Below are positions 9,415-17,586 of a DNA stretch of 39,893 nt, one piece after another. Within the stretch, counting starts at the first letter, position 1. Every line of letters begins with the position of its first letter. Location of the stretch: positions 1 through 39,893 of the forward strand of contig NZ_CAJAXH010000207.1 in assembly GCF_903946935.1 (NCBI RefSeq). Reading direction: 5' to 3'. Below the pieces are notes generated by a model. The model was given only the letters and a program-made list of their open reading frames with translations, was not told where the DNA came from and made no database searches. This stretch comes from an uncultured Thiodictyon sp. Lineage in GTDB: Bacteria > Pseudomonadota > Gammaproteobacteria > Chromatiales > Chromatiaceae. Position numbers and translations under genes: made by a program.

Positions 9415-9436
9415 CGCTCGCTCGTCGCTCGCTGGT

Positions 9437-12046
9437 CTAAAACAGTTCAAACTGCTCGGGGTCGTCATCGTTCGGGGGCTCGGGGGCCGGCGCCTGACGG
9501 CCGCCACGCTTGTCCTTGGGACCGGGCTTGGGCGGATTGATCCGGGGGGCCGGTCCGGGCCGCATCCCGGGGCCGAAGTCGAGTAGCGACTCGCGCATCA
9601 GTTCGGCTATCTCCTCGATCATCCGCGCCCGGCCTATCTCGCGCTCCCGCTGCTTGAACTCGGCGCGCTCCTTGGCATCGATCCCGGCCATCTTGAGCAG
9701 TTGGTCGATCCCCACGATCTCGATCATGGCGCGCAGTGCGTCGTCCGGTCGAAGCTCGAATGGGCGCGGGTCCGGACCCTCGTCGTCATCGTCATCGTCG
9801 AAATCATCCTCGAACGGGTTGGCGAAGAACCCGCCGGAGCGGCCGCCGAAGAGTCCGGGCGGTGCATACCGCATGATGACCTGCTCGATGCGATGGGCGG
9901 TGCGCTCGTCCCCGGACTCTTGCGCCTGGACCATGGCGTCTTCCAGCCGGGCCATCTCGGTGCGATTCGGATAGCTCCCGGGACCCGTCCGCCGGGACTC
10001 GAACTGATGCAGCACAAACACGGGGGTGCCCGGCCAGCGCTTGAGTGCGGCCTCGGCGAAGGCCCGCCGCGCCTCGCTCAAACCGGCCCGGCGCAGGGTA
10101 TCACAGGCCGACTCCGACTCGGCCGGGGTGAGGGGCCATGTGGCGGCGGCGCCGAGCGGTTTATCAAACAGCAGTCGCAACGCAGCCGCGAGCCCATCGC
10201 CCCCGTCCAGGTGGGCGCGCAGCCGTGCCAGGAAGGCCGTCAGGTCCGCCTGGTCGGACACCTTGACCTTGCCCAGCCCGACGGCCTTGAGCGCCCAGGC
10301 CGGGGTGCGGCCGATGGCGACCGCCTCCAGGGCCAGGGCGAGGGTGGCGGACAGGCCACCGCCCAGGGCGGCGACCTGCGCGCCCAAGGCCGCCCGGCCG
10401 CGGGCTTCATCCTCGGTGAGGTCGAGCAGGCCGACGAGCAGGTCGCGCCGGTCATGCCAGCGCCCGCCTTGATCCCACGCGGCGGCCTGCTCCAGTTCCT
10501 TGCGGGCCAGGTCGGCGCGGGCGCTGCGGATCTGCTTGCGGGCATGGGCCAGATGGGCCTTCACCAGTCGCTCCCGGGCGCCGGTATTGATCGGGTCCAG
10601 GGCCAGGACCTCGCGGGCATAGCGGGCGGCCTTCTTGAAGGCGTCCCCGGCCAGGGCCAGGTCCAGTGCGGCGGTTAGGAGTCCGACATCCTTGGGTAAG
10701 CGTTTGAGCCCCTGTTCCAGCCGGTGGCGGGCGGTCTTGAGGTCGCCGCCGCGCAGATAATAGCGGACCAGACGCTCGTAGATTTCAGGGGCGTCCGGGT
10801 CATACTCGAGGCTCAAGGTGAGCGCGTCGACCAAGGCCCGGTCCGAGGCATCGAATTCCTGGGACGGAGCCGACTTGGCCAGGATCTCCCGCTGGTCGTC
10901 CACGCGGCGCAGCACCAGTGCGACGCGCAGTGCCCCGACGCTCCCGGCCGGTCCTGGGCCGGTCTGGATCAGGTGGTGGGCATAGGCAGACCAGGCCTCG
11001 ATGTCCTCCCAAGGGTTGTTGACGTCCTCGGCGTGCCAGGCGGCGACCAGCAGCCGCTCTTCCGCTGACAGGCGACGCGCGCCCCCTTCGGCGATCAGGG
11101 CCGCGCTCTTGGGGAAGCCGGGGGCCAGCAGGCGCAGCGCCTGGCGCCGCGCCCAGTCCTCGCCCAGGAGCACCCGGCGGCGGTGCAGCAGGCGCAGCAG
11201 GGGCTGCGGGCCGTGGCCCGCGACCTTGCGCGTCTCTTCCCATAGTGCTTGGCGCTCATCGCCCCAGCCGGCCAGGGTCAGGGCGAAGCGACGGGTGTGA
11301 TTCCCGGCGTCCGCCAGCCGTGCAGTGAGTGTTTGCGCTGGCCCCAGGGCCAGGGCACAGGCGCGCCGCAGGGGGGCAAAGCCCGAGTCGTCGCCGATCC
11401 GTTCGAGCAGCGCAGACGCCTCGGTGGGGGCCGTCGCAGCCCGCTGCAGGGCCTTGAGGACCTGGGCCAAGTCGCGATAGGGCGAGCGGAAGGGGATGGC
11501 GGCCAAGGCGTCGCGCAGGGCGTTGTCATCGCCCCGGCAGTAGGCGTCGAGGGCCGCGGTGGCGACCGGTCCCTGGACGCGGATCGGATCATCGGCGCCG
11601 AGCCCCGCCGCCACCGCTGGTTCGGCCGCCAGATGCAGGGCGGCCAGGTGGGAGCGCAGGGCGGTTAGGGTCGCCGCATCCAGGCGCTCCCCTGTTCGGG
11701 CCAGCAGGTCGAGCGCCGCCTGGACCTGTCCCAAGCGCAGGAGCAGGGTAAAATAGTCCGGGTCTGGCGGCAGTTCCGGGGCCACCTGGGCGCGATTCTC
11801 CCAGAGCGTGAGGGCTTCCTTGGGCATGCCCTTGGCCGCCAACTCCCGGGCCCGACCGGCGTAGGCCGCTGCCAGTTCGCCCCGCCACTGCGGGCGGTCC
11901 TCGATCTTGAGCAGGTCCTTGTAGGACGCGGTGGCCTCGCGCCAACGGCCCGCGGCGGCGTGGCCTTGGGCCAGGGCCAGCAGCGCGGGCGCCGAGGGTC
12001 CTTTGGACTTGGGCGCCGCGGGGCCGACTTTGCGTGGTTTCTTCAT
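9437..12046 (-). CDS. Large tetratricopeptide-repeat protein of the Hsp70 operon
   Basis: 869 residues. The first 40 are basic and Pro/Ala-rich, then helical hairpins of TPR type run through most of the chain (for example LALAQGHAAAGRWREATASY, LLLRLGQVQAALDLLAR, LVRYYLRGGDLKTARHRLEQ). Near residue 750 there is a run of acidic residues (EDDFDDDDDDEGPD), and the tail is Pro-rich and acidic, ending DPEQFELF. No signal peptide or membrane segment. It is the first gene of the five-gene chaperone operon, 22 bases ahead of the J-like gene. The C-terminal acidic tail could contact an Hsp70 much as EEVD ligands do, but that is speculation. No enzymatic domain recognised. Confidence 0.8.
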   Translation of the reverse strand: MKKPRKVGPAAPKSKGPSAPALLALAQGHAAAGRWREATASYKDLLKIEDRPQWRGELAAAYAGRARELAAKGMPKEALTLWENRAQVAPELPPDPDYFTLLLRLGQVQAALDLLARTGERLDAATLTALRSHLAALHLAAEPAVAAGLGADDPIRVQGPVATAALDAYCRGDDNALRDALAAIPFRSPYRDLAQVLKALQRAATAPTEASALLERIGDDSGFAPLRRACALALGPAQTLTARLADAGNHTRRFALTLAGWGDERQALWEETRKVAGHGPQPLLRLLHRRRVLLGEDWARRQALRLLAPGFPKSAALIAEGGARRLSAEERLLVAAWHAEDVNNPWEDIEAWSAYAHHLIQTGPGPAGSVGALRVALVLRRVDDQREILAKSAPSQEFDASDRALVDALTLSLEYDPDAPEIYERLVRYYLRGGDLKTARHRLEQGLKRLPKDVGLLTAALDLALAGDAFKKAARYAREVLALDPINTGARERLVKAHLAHARKQIRSARADLARKELEQAAAWDQGGRWHDRRDLLVGLLDLTEDEARGRAALGAQVAALGGGLSATLALALEAVAIGRTPAWALKAVGLGKVKVSDQADLTAFLARLRAHLDGGDGLAAALRLLFDKPLGAAATWPLTPAESESACDTLRRAGLSEARRAFAEAALKRWPGTPVFVLHQFESRRTGPGSYPNRTEMARLEDAMVQAQESGDERTAHRIEQVIMRYAPPGLFGGRSGGFFANPFEDDFDDDDDDEGPDPRPFELRPDDALRAMIEIVGIDQLLKMAGIDAKERAEFKQREREIGRARMIEEIAELMRESLLDFGPGMRPGPAPRINPPKPGPKDKRGGRQAPAPEPPNDDDPEQFELF

Positions 12047-12068
12047 GCGAACATCCAGACTCGGCGAT

Positions 12069-12087
12069 GCCCCGGTCGGCCCGGGGC
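12069..12087. other. GC hairpin between two minus-strand genes
   Basis: GCCCCGG-TCGGC-CCGGGGC, a perfect 7-bp stem. It lies 24 bases downstream of the 12111-12704 gene on the minus strand, with no T-tract, so it may attenuate read-through into the TPR gene but is not a classical terminator. Confidence 0.4.
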
Positions 12088-12110
12088 GCGTGAGCGAATA
12101 GCGAATCAGT

Positions 12111-12704
12111 CTAAACCATGATGCCGCGCGTGCGTAGTTGGGCGCGGATGATCGGGTCGGTGCGGTTCTTGGAGGTCGCCGCCTTCATAAAGACGACCAG
12201 GCGGTCGATGTCGCGCACGATACCCAGCAGCTCATCATTGTCTTTATTGTTGGTGTTGATCGAGCCGAAGGCCAGCTCCATCAGTAACTCGTCATGGCGG
12301 GCAATACCGACAGCATAGGCCAGATAGCACGCCAGGCCCGGGTGCCGATAATGAACATGGGTGGTGAAGTTGCGCCATGCCTTGAGCCATCCATCCCACT
12401 CCAAATCACAGATGTCCCGACGATCCGTGCGCAGGAACAGGATCGTCTTGATGAACTCTTCGCGCCAGTTCCAGGGCGATGTATCCGCTTGCCGGCGCAG
12501 CCGGTCGATCGCCTTGCCATGGTGTACCTGGCAGTGGTCGCATTGATAGTAGAGCGCCAGCGCGTAGGCGATATACTCGCGCTCCAGCTCGTTCAGTACG
12601 AAGGGGTCTGATTCGTCAGGTACGCCGGTGATGGCGTGTGCGTGCAGCTCGTTCAATACGTCGTTGAACGGTTGACCTTGGATCGGTTCGCGTAGGGTGA
12701 CCAT
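12111..12704 (-). CDS. AhpD/carboxymuconolactone-decarboxylase-like protein
   Basis: 197 residues. The segment ALALYYQCDHCQVHHGKAID carries the CxxCxxxH signature of AhpD-like proteins, where the two cysteines cycle as a dithiol and the histidine relays protons. The surrounding helices (ELEREYIAYALALYY; HDELLMELAFGSI) fit the all-helical CMD fold. The C-terminal part (NKDNDELLGIVRDIDRLVVF) is not typical of short AhpD. Cytoplasmic, no signal. It is transcribed toward the chaperone operon, 64 bases away, and may be co-transcribed. The actual substrate cannot be read from sequence; a peroxidase or redox-stress role is the family guess. Confidence 0.65.
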   Translation of the reverse strand: MVTLREPIQGQPFNDVLNELHAHAITGVPDESDPFVLNELEREYIAYALALYYQCDHCQVHHGKAIDRLRRQADTSPWNWREEFIKTILFLRTDRRDICDLEWDGWLKAWRNFTTHVHYRHPGLACYLAYAVGIARHDELLMELAFGSINTNNKDNDELLGIVRDIDRLVVFMKAATSKNRTDPIIRAQLRTRGIMV

Positions 12705-12926
12705 CTGTCTGTCTCAATCATATTCATGTCATTGACGGGTTGGGCGGAGGTGGTTTGGCGCGGTCTTGGGCCGCTCGGCGGCTGCCGTGGGACGCGTTGA
12801 GACCTCGCCGAATCCCGTCACTATTGGGATGACATGATACAGGAATAGCGGTCCGTTTGTCGGCGGGGAGGGAAGGTGCGGCCCTTGCCCGCGCCGAGGT
12901 CGCCGGAACATGGCGCTCAGGCGGCC

Positions 12927-12970
12927 AAAAAAAAGGCCGCGACAACAGCGATGTGGCTGTCCTCGCGGCC
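12927..12970 (-). terminator. Intrinsic terminator, minus strand
   Basis: On the minus strand an 8-bp GC stem (GGCCGCGA paired with TCGCGGCC; 12970-12935), extended by an inner ACAGC/GCTGT pair, is followed at once by eight Ts (12934-12927). This is a textbook rho-independent terminator. The nearest upstream minus-strand gene is DUF2892, ending 419 bases before it, with a repeat element between. It therefore ends either a long 3' UTR or an unannotated small transcript. Confidence 0.8.
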
Positions 12971-13076
12971 TCAATGGCTTACTACCTGGAAATCGTGGGT
13001 ACATTCAGCCGGGCGCGGGCGCCGGGCCGGCGCGAAGGTCTGCCTTGCGTCGGCGTGTGGACCTAAGAAGCAGTTC

Positions 13077-13208
13077 TCACGCCAAGGCGCCAAGCTCGCC
13101 AAGGTTTTTCAGCGTCTTAACTGCCTTCTTGGGCTATTAACAATGCTATTAATCTAGTTTTATGCTTGCCCTATTGTATTTCTTGGCGAGCTTGGCGCCT
13201 TGGCGTGA
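13077..13208. repeat. Palindromic repeat element with perfect 27-bp inverted arms, copy 2
   Basis: Arms 13077-13103 and 13182-13208 are perfect reverse complements and are identical, base for base, to the arms of the element at 3171-3283. The 78-base interior is AT-rich and unrelated to the 59-base interior of copy 1. Conserved arms with unrelated centres suggest that the arms are the recognised or selected part. Confidence 0.85.
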
Positions 13209-13347
13209 ATAACTACCGGATTTACGGTGAGTCGCGCCTGGCGCCAGGGTGCTGGGTCGGCTTGACTGGTCAGGCCAGTGGCCGGGGGGCGACCCAGATC
13301 GGCTGCGGCAAGGACCGCACCGCGGGCGGCTGGTGCGGTTCGCGGGC

Positions 13348-13376
13348 CCACCGCACCCTATGAGGGCGTGCGGTGG
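13348..13376 (-). terminator. Hairpin downstream of the DUF2892 gene
   Basis: CCACCGCAC at 13348-13356 pairs with GTGCGGTGG at 13368-13376, a perfect 9-bp stem 12 bases past the DUF2892 stop on the minus strand. No T-run follows, so termination would be weak or factor-assisted. Confidence 0.4.
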
Positions 13377-13388
13377 CCGCAACGATCG

Positions 13389-13580
13389 TCAGCTCTTGCA
13401 GGTATTGATGCCGAATACGGTGTAGGCCGGGCACCAGCCGATCAGGGCGGTGGCGAGCGGGACGATGCCGATCCAGCCCCAGATGCCGATGCTGCCGGTG
13501 AAGGCCAGGGCGATCAGGGCGATTCCGGCAATGGCGCGCACGGCGCGATCGATGGTTCCAGCGTTCTTGGTCATGTTCAT
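13389..13580 (-). CDS. DUF2892 (YgaP-like) small membrane protein
   Basis: 63 residues: KNAGTIDRAVRAIAGIALIA, a first transmembrane helix, then a GWIGIVPLATALIGWCPAYT helix and FGINTC. This is the DUF2892 pattern also found as the membrane part of YgaP rhodaneses, with its conserved WCP and INTC cysteines. Its neighbours upstream on the same strand are a Crp/Fnr regulator and a CoA-disulfide reductase/rhodanese, the usual company for this family in sulfur metabolism. A palindromic operator candidate lies 84 bases upstream of the ATG. Role: inner-membrane, probably persulfide-linked; not experimentally inferred here. Confidence 0.85.
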   Translation of the reverse strand: MNMTKNAGTIDRAVRAIAGIALIALAFTGSIGIWGWIGIVPLATALIGWCPAYTVFGINTCKS

Positions 13581-13663
13581 GGGTCAATTCTCCAAATGGT
13601 GTATCGGCGGCGGCCCAATGGGGTTTGGGTCATTCGTTAAAATAACACGTCTAGCTTAAGTCT

Positions 13664-13681
13664 TCAGTGACATAGTCACAG
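13664..13681. promoter_or_regulatory. Palindromic operator candidate, copy 1
   Basis: TCAGTGACATAGTCACAG: inverted GTGAC/GTCAC half sites around a 3-base spacer. The same 18-mer, differing only in the spacer, occurs at 26638-26655 upstream of the octaheme cytochrome gene. Here it straddles the stop of the Crp/Fnr gene and precedes the DUF2892 gene. The half sites are Crp/Fnr-like, but the half-site spacing (5 bases between TGA and TCA) differs from canonical CRP or FNR boxes. Confidence 0.55.
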
Positions 13682-14347
13682 AGGGCCGAAGCCGATCCGT
13701 GCCAGCGCGGGGCGGTCCAGTAGCTCGATCGAGGCGCGTCCCAGCCGCACCAGGCCGGCCGCTTCCAGGCGCTTGAGGTGACGCGACACCACCTCGCGGG
13801 CGGTCCCCAACTCCACCGCGATCTCCTGATGGGTGGCGGTGATGGTTGCGGCCGGTCCTTGGCCGGTATTCAGCAACAGGAAATCCACCAGCCGGCGGTC
13901 GATAGGCCGGAAGGCGAGCTCCTCCAGGCGGGTAATCACCTGGGCCATGCGTGCCCCCAGGTTGGTGAAGACGAAGCGCCGGAACACCGGCGCCTCCTCC
14001 AGTGCGCGGTCGAAGACCGCCTTGGTGAGGCTCAGGGCGGTGACTTGCGACTCAGTATAGGCCGCGGCCGGATAGCTGTCGCCGGAGAGGATGCAGCAGG
14101 TGGTGAGGACGCAGGCCTCACCGGGCAACACCCGGTAGAGCAGCGCCGCGCGCCCGTCCTCCCCGATGACCTGCACCCGCATGCTTCCGGTGAGCACTAG
14201 GACATAGTTGGAGCAGGACGCACCGACGTGGAAGACCGGTTGCCCCGGCGGCAACTCCAGACGGTGGGCGCCCGCCACCACTGCACGGGTCGCGGGGTCG
14301 CCCGCGGCCAGGGTTGGGAACAGGCTGGGCCAGGTGTGCTCGTGCAT
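13676..14347 (-). CDS. Crp/Fnr-family transcriptional regulator
   Basis: 223 residues. Residues about 20-120 form a cyclic-nucleotide-like beta barrel (LELPPGQPVFHVGASCSNYV, VLPGEACVLTTCCILSGDSY). A long dimer helix and a winged helix-turn-helix follow, with recognition region ITATHQEIAVELGTAREVVS and RHLKRLEAAGLVRLG. There is no N-terminal FNR four-cysteine cluster. Instead C45, C91 and C92 (approximate) lie in the sensor domain, a pattern that could sense redox or persulfides. It starts 21 bases after the CoA-disulfide reductase gene, so both are probably co-transcribed. It is the obvious candidate to bind the GTGAC/GTCAC palindromes. Confidence 0.88.
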   Translation of the reverse strand: MHEHTWPSLFPTLAAGDPATRAVVAGAHRLELPPGQPVFHVGASCSNYVLVLTGSMRVQVIGEDGRAALLYRVLPGEACVLTTCCILSGDSYPAAAYTESQVTALSLTKAVFDRALEEAPVFRRFVFTNLGARMAQVITRLEELAFRPIDRRLVDFLLLNTGQGPAATITATHQEIAVELGTAREVVSRHLKRLEAAGLVRLGRASIELLDRPALARIGFGPL

Positions 14348-14368
14348 GCGGGGACCTCAGGGTGCCGG

Positions 14369-16072
14369 CTAGCGCTCCCGCGGATAGGGCCAGGCGGCGA
14401 CACCGCCCTCCATGACCTTGACGTTGCGCCAGCCACACCCCTGAAGGATAGCCGCACACTCATAGCCACGCAACGAGATGGCGCAGTAGACGATGACCTC
14501 GCGATCCTTGTCCTGCGGCAACTCATTGAGCCGACCGCGCAGCGCGCCCTGCGGGATCAGGGTCTCGCCGATACCGAGCCGCATGGACTCGAATTCCGGC
14601 GGGGTACGGGTGTCGAGTATAAAGCAGTCCGCACCACTGTCGACCCGCTGCTTGACCTCGCTGACCGACAGGCCCTGCATACGCCCGAGCAGCTTGTTTT
14701 CCATGACATGGGCACAGACGATCACATGATCGAGCGCCAGCGAGTAGGGCGGGGCATAGGGCAGGTCCGCATTGACCAGGTCAGCAATGCTGAGTTGGCC
14801 CCGGATCGCCATCGCCACCGTGGCTACCCGCTTGCTGACATCGCCGGGGCCGATACACTGATAGCCCAGGATTCGGCCGGTCTTGCGGTCAGCGACCATC
14901 TTGCTGATCAGCATCTGGCCATTCATGAAGCCCGGAATGTCGAGCCCGGATACGGTCACCTGTTCGATGTCGGTGAGGCCGGCGGCGCGCGCCTGGTCCG
15001 CGCTGAGTCCGGTAAAGCCGACCGTGTAATCGAATATCTTGCAGATGCCAGTGTGCGTGACCCCAGGGAATTTCGCACTGTCGGCCTGGATCAGGTTCTG
15101 CCCGATGACCCGCCCCTGCAGGTTGGCCAGGTCGCCATAGGGCGCACGCACCTTCGCCCCGGTGATGAGCGAGGTACACTCCACGCAATCGCCGCCGGCA
15201 TAGATGTCCGGATCTGAGGTTTGCATCGAGTCATTGACCTCGATCCCGCCCAGGGCGCCGATCGCGAGACCCGCCGACGCGGCGAGCGTCACATTGGGTT
15301 TGACCCCGACCGCCACCACCGCCAGTTGGCAAGGCAGCTCGGTGCCATTATCGAGCTTGACCCCGGTGAGTTTTCCGTCCTCGCCGAGGAAGGCGGCGAC
15401 GCCGTTACCCTTGATGATGTCTGCGCCATGGGTGCGGACATAATTCGCCACGAGCTTGGAGAGCTCCGCGTCGAGGAAGGGCAGGATCGCGGCGGTCTTC
15501 TCGATGACGGTGGTCTGGATGCCGGCCAGGTGCAGGGCCTCGCAGACCTCGAAACCGATCAGCCCGCCACCGACCACCACCGCCTCGCGAACCTGCTTGG
15601 CGTCGCGCACCGCGCGCAGCGCATCGGCATCCGCCAGCGAATGCAGGCTCAGTACGCCATCCAGATTCACTCCGGCGACGGGCGGATAGAGCGTGGTGGC
15701 GCCGGTGGCGATTACGAGCTTGTCATAGGGCACGGTGCGGGTCGCACCGCTGGGCAGGTGCTTGCAGGTGACCGTCTTGGCCTTGCGGTCGATGGACACC
15801 GCCTCGGTTTCCACCAGGGCCTCGATGCCCTTGGCCTTCTGGAAAAAGCTGGAATCGCGCACGATCCCCGCCGGGGTACTGATCAATAGATTGCGGTCGT
15901 CGAAGACCCCGCCGACATAATAGGGGTAGCCGCAGGAGGCCATCGACAGATCGGTCTCCTTCTGGATGATGGTAATGGCGGCATGTTCATCCAGGCGGCG
16001 CGCCTTGGCCGCCGCCTTGGGGCCGGCGGCAGAGCCACCGATGACAACGATTCTGAGCGGTTGCGATGCCAT
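14369..16072 (-). CDS. CoA-disulfide reductase-like flavoenzyme fused to rhodanese
   Basis: 567 residues from ATG 16072. N-terminal FAD dinucleotide fold VVIGGSAAGPKAAAKARR; the single redox cysteine in MASCGYPYYVGGV near residue 43; NAD(P) site VVVGGGLIGFEVCEALHLAG; second FAD motif IYAGGDCVE. A C-terminal rhodanese domain (about residues 470-567) has the loop YCAISLRGYECA with an active-site Cys and Arg. This fusion (CoADR-Rhod/Npsr type) reduces CoA disulfide or CoA-persulfide or polysulfide with NAD(P)H. Cytoplasmic. Followed by the Crp/Fnr gene. The open frame extends upstream to 16321 only through a repeat element, so it was not used. Confidence 0.93.
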   Translation of the reverse strand: MASQPLRIVVIGGSAAGPKAAAKARRLDEHAAITIIQKETDLSMASCGYPYYVGGVFDDRNLLISTPAGIVRDSSFFQKAKGIEALVETEAVSIDRKAKTVTCKHLPSGATRTVPYDKLVIATGATTLYPPVAGVNLDGVLSLHSLADADALRAVRDAKQVREAVVVGGGLIGFEVCEALHLAGIQTTVIEKTAAILPFLDAELSKLVANYVRTHGADIIKGNGVAAFLGEDGKLTGVKLDNGTELPCQLAVVAVGVKPNVTLAASAGLAIGALGGIEVNDSMQTSDPDIYAGGDCVECTSLITGAKVRAPYGDLANLQGRVIGQNLIQADSAKFPGVTHTGICKIFDYTVGFTGLSADQARAAGLTDIEQVTVSGLDIPGFMNGQMLISKMVADRKTGRILGYQCIGPGDVSKRVATVAMAIRGQLSIADLVNADLPYAPPYSLALDHVIVCAHVMENKLLGRMQGLSVSEVKQRVDSGADCFILDTRTPPEFESMRLGIGETLIPQGALRGRLNELPQDKDREVIVYCAISLRGYECAAILQGCGWRNVKVMEGGVAAWPYPRER

Positions 16073-16114
16073 AGCGAGAGTCCTCAAAAGTGATTTAACC
16101 TGAAAAGAATCATT

Positions 16115-16245
16115 GTCCGCAAATGAACGCAACAAACGCAAATGAATGAGATTGTTGGGCTCGGCCCCGTTGTTACCCGCGAGGCGAGCTGGCGGCCTAG
16201 CCCAAGCTTCCGATGATTTGCGTTCATTGGCGTTTATTTGCGGAC
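16115..16245. repeat. Imperfect inverted repeat of the CGCAAATGAACGCAA family
   Basis: Left arm 16115-16148 (begins GTCCGCAAATGAACGCAA) and right arm 16215-16245 are imperfect reverse complements. The element lies between the NifX-like and CoA-disulfide reductase genes. A shorter relative at 39714-39763 uses the same GCAAATGAACGCAAA core. It is distinct from the TCACGCCAAGG family and may act as a transcript hairpin between the two halves of this cluster. Confidence 0.7.
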
Positions 16246-16280
16246 GAACTGCGATTTCTAGGTTTAAGGGCGGTTTGGGA

Positions 16281-16664
16281 TCAGCCGTGGTCGTGCCCGT
16301 GGCCGTGCGCCACGCTCTCATCGCAGGGCGCGGCGCTGGTGAGCGTGCCGCCCAGGTAGTTTTCCAGCGCTTGGCGGACCGTGCCGCTGGCGCCGGTGGC
16401 GGTCTTGACGCCCGCTTGGGTGAAGAACTGGATCGCGCGCCCGCCCATGCCGCCGCTCAACATCACCTCGGCCTGTTGCTGCTTGATGAAGTCGGGGATC
16501 TGCCCCGGCTCGTGGTTTTCGGCGAATGGATTGGCGATGCTCAGTGCGGCCTGGATGGCGCCTTGCTCGACGTCGACCAGGACGAAGAAGGGGGCATGAC
16601 CGAAGTGCTGGGCTACTTGGCTGTCGAGGCCGTTATCGGTTTCAGCAGTGATGGCGATTTTCAT
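16281..16664 (-). CDS. NifX/NafY-like (dinitrogenase FeMo-cofactor biosynthesis fold) protein 1
   Basis: 127 residues from ATG 16664. MKIAITAETDNGLDSQVAQH then FGHAPFFVLVDVE is the start of the NifX/NifB-C/NafY fold, and LSGGMGGRAIQFFTQAGVK is its conserved loop. The C-terminal tail HGHGHDHG is His-rich and probably binds metal. Such proteins carry iron-sulfur or iron-molybdenum clusters in nitrogenase assembly, but stand-alone versions beside Mrp/NBP35-type ATPases are common and of unknown client. It follows the second P-loop ATPase by 10 bases. No nif structural genes are in the window. Confidence 0.87.
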   Translation of the reverse strand: MKIAITAETDNGLDSQVAQHFGHAPFFVLVDVEQGAIQAALSIANPFAENHEPGQIPDFIKQQQAEVMLSGGMGGRAIQFFTQAGVKTATGASGTVRQALENYLGGTLTSAAPCDESVAHGHGHDHG

Positions 16665-16674
16665 TTTGGATATC

Positions 16675-17586
16675 CTAGTTGGCGAGTGTTTCAACGTCCA
16701 TGAGGGTCGCGGTGAGGCGCTCCCACACGGCGGAGATGGCAAGCCCGGCGGGGGAGCCCGGGCGATAGGAGGTAATGGCCTCGCCGGCCACCATGGCGTC
16801 GGCGACGGTCAGATCGAATGGGATGCTGCCGAGCGTCGTGATGCCGTGCGCGTGGCAATAGGACTCGATCTCTTGCACCCCAGCGGGATAGAGGTCGGCC
16901 TTATTGATGCACACGAGTGCTCGTACGCCGAAATGTCGCACGGTGTCGAGGGTCCGGCGCAGGTCGTGGATGCCGGCGACCGTGGGCTCAGTGACCATCA
17001 GGGCCAAGTCGGCCCCGGAGACCGCCGAGATGACCGGGCAACCGATTCCGGGCGGTCCATCGACCAAGAGCAATTGCCGCTGATCGTCCAGTGCCCGTGC
17101 GCGGGCGCGCTGTTTGACCAAAGTGACCAGCTTGCCCGAGTTTTCACCCCCGGGGAACAGGTCGGCATGGTAGAGGGGGCCATAGCGGCTGTCGGAGACG
17201 CTGAAGGTGCCGACCACCTGCTCCTGCATGGCGATGCTCCCGGTAGGGCACTGATACACACAGGCCGCGCAGCCGTCACAGGCGATGGGGTCCACCACAT
17301 AGTCGCCGGTGTTCTCGTCAATGGCGGCGAAACGGCAGACCGACTCGCAGTCGCCGCAGCGTACGCAGGTATCCTGATCGATGAGTGCCACCTGGCCGCC
17401 GCGAAACTCCTCTTGTTCGCGTAACTGCGGCCTCAGGACCAATTGGAGGTTGGCGGCATCCACATCCGCATCGGCCAGCACGACCTGGTCGGCGAATGGC
17501 CCAAGGGACGCCAGATGGGCAAAGGCGGCCGTGACACTGGTCTTGCCGGTGCCACCCTTGCCGCTGAGGATAACGAGCTGCTTCAT
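16675..17586 (-). CDS. P-loop ATPase with inserted 2[4Fe-4S] ferredoxin domain, 2
   Basis: 303 residues. Deviant Walker A LSGKGGTGKTSVTAAFAHLA at the N-terminus, as in MinD/Mrp/CooC proteins. Residues about 65-120 hold two ferredoxin motifs, CVRCGDCESVCRFAA and CDGCAACVYQCPTGS. Walker B-like LLLVDGPPGIGCPVISA and VTEPTVAGIHDLRRTLD follow. This domain arrangement occurs in pairs in anaerobes next to NifX-like genes and is thought to load or move Fe-S or metal clusters using ATP. The ATG overlaps the stop of the paralogue upstream (ATGA). Cytoplasmic. Confidence 0.9.
   Translation of the reverse strand: MKQLVILSGKGGTGKTSVTAAFAHLASLGPFADQVVLADADVDAANLQLVLRPQLREQEEFRGGQVALIDQDTCVRCGDCESVCRFAAIDENTGDYVVDPIACDGCAACVYQCPTGSIAMQEQVVGTFSVSDSRYGPLYHADLFPGGENSGKLVTLVKQRARARALDDQRQLLLVDGPPGIGCPVISAVSGADLALMVTEPTVAGIHDLRRTLDTVRHFGVRALVCINKADLYPAGVQEIESYCHAHGITTLGSIPFDLTVADAMVAGEAITSYRPGSPAGLAISAVWERLTATLMDVETLAN

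Larger units (their letters stand above)
12705..13388. other. 684-base non-coding stretch with repeat and hairpins
   Basis: Between the AhpD-like gene and the DUF2892 gene no open frame has credible coding character. The stretch holds a minus-strand intrinsic terminator (12927-12970), the second copy of the 27-bp-arm palindromic repeat (13077-13208) and a 9-bp hairpin just after the DUF2892 stop (13348-13376). Frames crossing the repeat arms code only for repeat translation. Confidence 0.6.

Noticed and set aside
14228-15217. A 329-codon plus-strand frame opposite the Crp/Fnr and CoA-disulfide reductase genes
   Set aside because: It overlaps two well-supported genes on the other strand and lacks any family motif.
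16073-16321. Upstream start for the CoA-disulfide reductase
   Set aside because: The extension crosses the inverted repeat and is unlike any flavoprotein N-terminus; ATG 16072 directly precedes the FAD motif.
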